Positions 5,747 to 7,221 of a DNA stretch of 7,221 nucleotides are shown here, piece by piece. Position 1 is the stretch's first letter. Every line of letters starts with the position of its first letter. The notes beneath the pieces are model-generated. The model was not told where the DNA came from and did not search any database. It saw nothing but the letters and a program-made list of their open reading frames with translations. The stretch is from an uncultured bacterium (GTDB lineage Bacteria; Bacillota; Clostridia; Lachnospirales; Lachnospiraceae), in contig CAMTZV010000065.1 of assembly GCA_947086625.1 (NCBI GenBank), positions 1-7,221 of the forward strand, written 5' to 3'. The position numbers and the translations under genes were made by a program.

Positions 5747-7093
5747 CTATTCCCAGATTAAAATATTGCCATCCTCAATCCCATAACCAAGAAGCTGCAT
5801 CTTTAATTCCTGACGCAAATCGGGATAAATAGTTGAAATAATATATAACTCTTTTTTGTAAGCATTCCAGGAATTTATGTACTTATAAGGCAAGTAGCAT
5901 GATTTTCCATAAAAAACTATCCCATCCTTTTTTTCATCATTATCTATATATGCATTTACATAAAACCCCTGTACAGCCAATAATCTTTCCAGGCTGGCCG
6001 CCATCGTACCCGTCGGAAAAATAACAATCGACTGATCTTCCTTTTTTTTCAGCTTGTTCAGAATAGATGTATTTACTTTTAGCATATAACGCTCCAGCCC
6101 GTTTTCCATTCCTTCTGACTGCATACACCTATGCAGTTCCTTCATATCGTCACTTCCATATTGAGGCCAGATATCGAATAGCTGTTTATCTTTTCTGATT
6201 ATCCTACATACCAGATTCCGCTTCTCGTATGACAATAAATGTATTCCATATTTAAATATCGAGAATTTTACCAACTGCTGCTTCTCTAACCATTCCTTTA
6301 AAACCGCTTCATCCTGTGAAGACATTGCCTTTATAACACCTGCAGCCGCAAGAGAAAACTTCAAAAAATTTATAATAATATTTTCATTCAGACAATCGTA
6401 TGTTATACTGCTTTTATGTTTTCTGTACACATAAAACGGCTCTTCCAGATAATAAATGGATCTGGCATTTCTAAGTATCGTTAAAACGTTAAGGGTATCG
6501 CCAACTGATCCTGCCAAACCACCGACGTCAAACTCTTTCTTATCAATGTAATATTCGAGGAATGTGTTGTCTGTTTTTACTTTCTGGATAAATCTCCATT
6601 GAACAGTATGGAAGTTGTTTAAAGATGTTATATACTGAATTGCCTGCTCATATGGGACAGAATTGATTTTATCCGCCTCCATCTCAGCATCTTTAAAGTT
6701 AACTGCCCCTTCTTCCACTTCGCATATAAATGTGCCCATAATCAGGTCAGCCTTGCTTTTCTTAATTGCTTCCGCAATATTTTTCAATGCCCCGGGACAT
6801 AAATAATCGTCAGAATCAATCGATAAATGATATAATCCATTCATTTTTCGAATACACTCATAATAAGCCCGTCCCATTTGCGTCGGTTTCGGAAGTGTGT
6901 AGAAATGAATAATTTCCGGATACTTGCTATAATATTTTTCACATATTTCAATACTTCTATCATCCGATCCATTATCAATTAATATAATTTCATAATCATT
7001 AAAATCCTGTCCTAAAACACTATCCAAACATTTCTCTATATAATTTTCCGCATTGTATACAGCAATACAGACACTTATTAATACTCCCTGCAT
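5747..7093 (-). CDS. Family-2 glycosyltransferase with C-terminal Rossmann-like domain
   Basis: A 448-residue protein. The N-terminal GT-A domain is complete: ISVCIAVYNAENYIEKCLDSVL (strand and first helix, residues 6-27), EIILIDNGSDDRS (nucleotide-binding loop, 35-47) and SIDSDDY (the DxD motif, 91-97), which binds the metal and the nucleotide-sugar. A helical middle region follows. The last 100 residues look like a second domain: SIVIFPTGTMAASLERLL, then GFYVNAYIDND, then ELYIISTIYPDLRQELKMQL. This beta-alpha-beta layout with a DND turn recalls the Rossmann-like domains appended to some polysaccharide enzymes. Its glycine loop (FPTGTMAAS) is poorer than the usual GxGxxG, so a nucleotide-binding role is uncertain. 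I chose the ATG at 7091-7093, preceded by AAGGA about 9 nt upstream, over a TTG at 7114 that would lie on that site. The gene is AT-rich (22 G or C of 60 at 6421-6480). It probably adds a sugar to a surface polysaccharide; donor unknown. Confidence 0.88.
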   Translation of the reverse strand: MQGVLISVCIAVYNAENYIEKCLDSVLGQDFNDYEIILIDNGSDDRSIEICEKYYSKYPEIIHFYTLPKPTQMGRAYYECIRKMNGLYHLSIDSDDYLCPGALKNIAEAIKKSKADLIMGTFICEVEEGAVNFKDAEMEADKINSVPYEQAIQYITSLNNFHTVQWRFIQKVKTDNTFLEYYIDKKEFDVGGLAGSVGDTLNVLTILRNARSIYYLEEPFYVYRKHKSSITYDCLNENIIINFLKFSLAAAGVIKAMSSQDEAVLKEWLEKQQLVKFSIFKYGIHLLSYEKRNLVCRIIRKDKQLFDIWPQYGSDDMKELHRCMQSEGMENGLERYMLKVNTSILNKLKKKEDQSIVIFPTGTMAASLERLLAVQGFYVNAYIDNDEKKDGIVFYGKSCYLPYKYINSWNAYKKELYIISTIYPDLRQELKMQLLGYGIEDGNILIWE

Positions 7094-7137
7094 ATCCAGC
7101 CATCCTTTCCTCAAATCATATAAACAATAAAAAATTT

Positions 7138-7221
7138 CTATTCTATTATCGCATACAGGACATGTTCTGTATAATCCATATGATATGACCTTATATAAAA
7201 TTTATAATCGGGCACCAACGT
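7138..7221 (-). CDS. Possible C-terminal end of an upstream operon gene
   Basis: Of the three minus-strand frames at the right edge only one stays open for more than 10 codons. It runs 27 codons from the window end to a TAG at 7138-7140 (with VPDYKFYIRSYHMDYTEHVL). The 44-nt gap to the next ATG equals the gap between the following two genes, which suits an operon. The piece is too short and AT-rich to identify or to be sure that it is coding. Confidence 0.35.
   Translation of the reverse strand, partial: TLVPDYKFYIRSYHMDYTEHVLYAIIE
7153..7172. repeat. 20-bp near-perfect palindrome
   Basis: The sequence atacaggacatgttctgtat is a dyad with 9 of 10 base pairs matching and no central spacer. 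It could be a dimeric regulator site or a short RNA hairpin with a CATG loop. It lies 60 nt upstream of the GT2 start and, if the partial frame at 7138-7221 is real, within the last codons of that gene. No T-run follows it, so it is not an evident terminator. I recognise no specific regulator. Confidence 0.4.

Overview
The window looks like chromosomal DNA from a Firmicute, probably a gut-type clostridium (Lachnospiraceae or a relative). This is inferred from the style of the MATE transporter, the McrB-like N-terminus, strong AGGAGG-type ribosome binding sites and a consensus sigma-A promoter. No rRNA, tRNA, CRISPR array, transposase or attachment site was seen. Every gene I can support is on the minus strand, so the window is best read from high to low coordinates.

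Region 1 (7221 to about 2290) is the downstream part of what looks like a surface-polysaccharide or glycoconjugate operon. It holds the probable tail of an upstream gene (7138-7221), then a family-2 glycosyltransferase with an extra C-terminal Rossmann-like domain (5747-7093). A radical SAM protein with a second cysteine cluster follows (4314-5702), then a second GT2 gene broken by an internal deletion and frameshift (3377-4290), and a probable GT-B glycosyltransferase resembling the NodZ/O-fucosyltransferase group (2290-3387). Gaps are 44 nt, 44 nt and 23 nt, followed by an 11-nt overlap, so co-transcription is likely. The substrate and the final glycan cannot be read from the sequence.

Region 2 (2289 to 694) is a separate transcription unit. 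A near-perfect sigma-A promoter (TTGACA, 17 nt, TACAAT) lies 3' of the glycosyltransferase operon and drives a MepA-like MATE efflux pump. This gene is much richer in GC than its neighbours.

Region 3 (603 to 1) is the first 201 codons of a gene that runs out of the window. They resemble the N-terminal region of Firmicute McrB-type AAA+ GTPases of modification-dependent restriction, so a defence locus may begin at the left edge.

The points most worth a second look are the radical SAM enzyme embedded among glycosyltransferases, the precise lesion in the second GT2 gene, and the mosaic base composition. None of these proves a new system.
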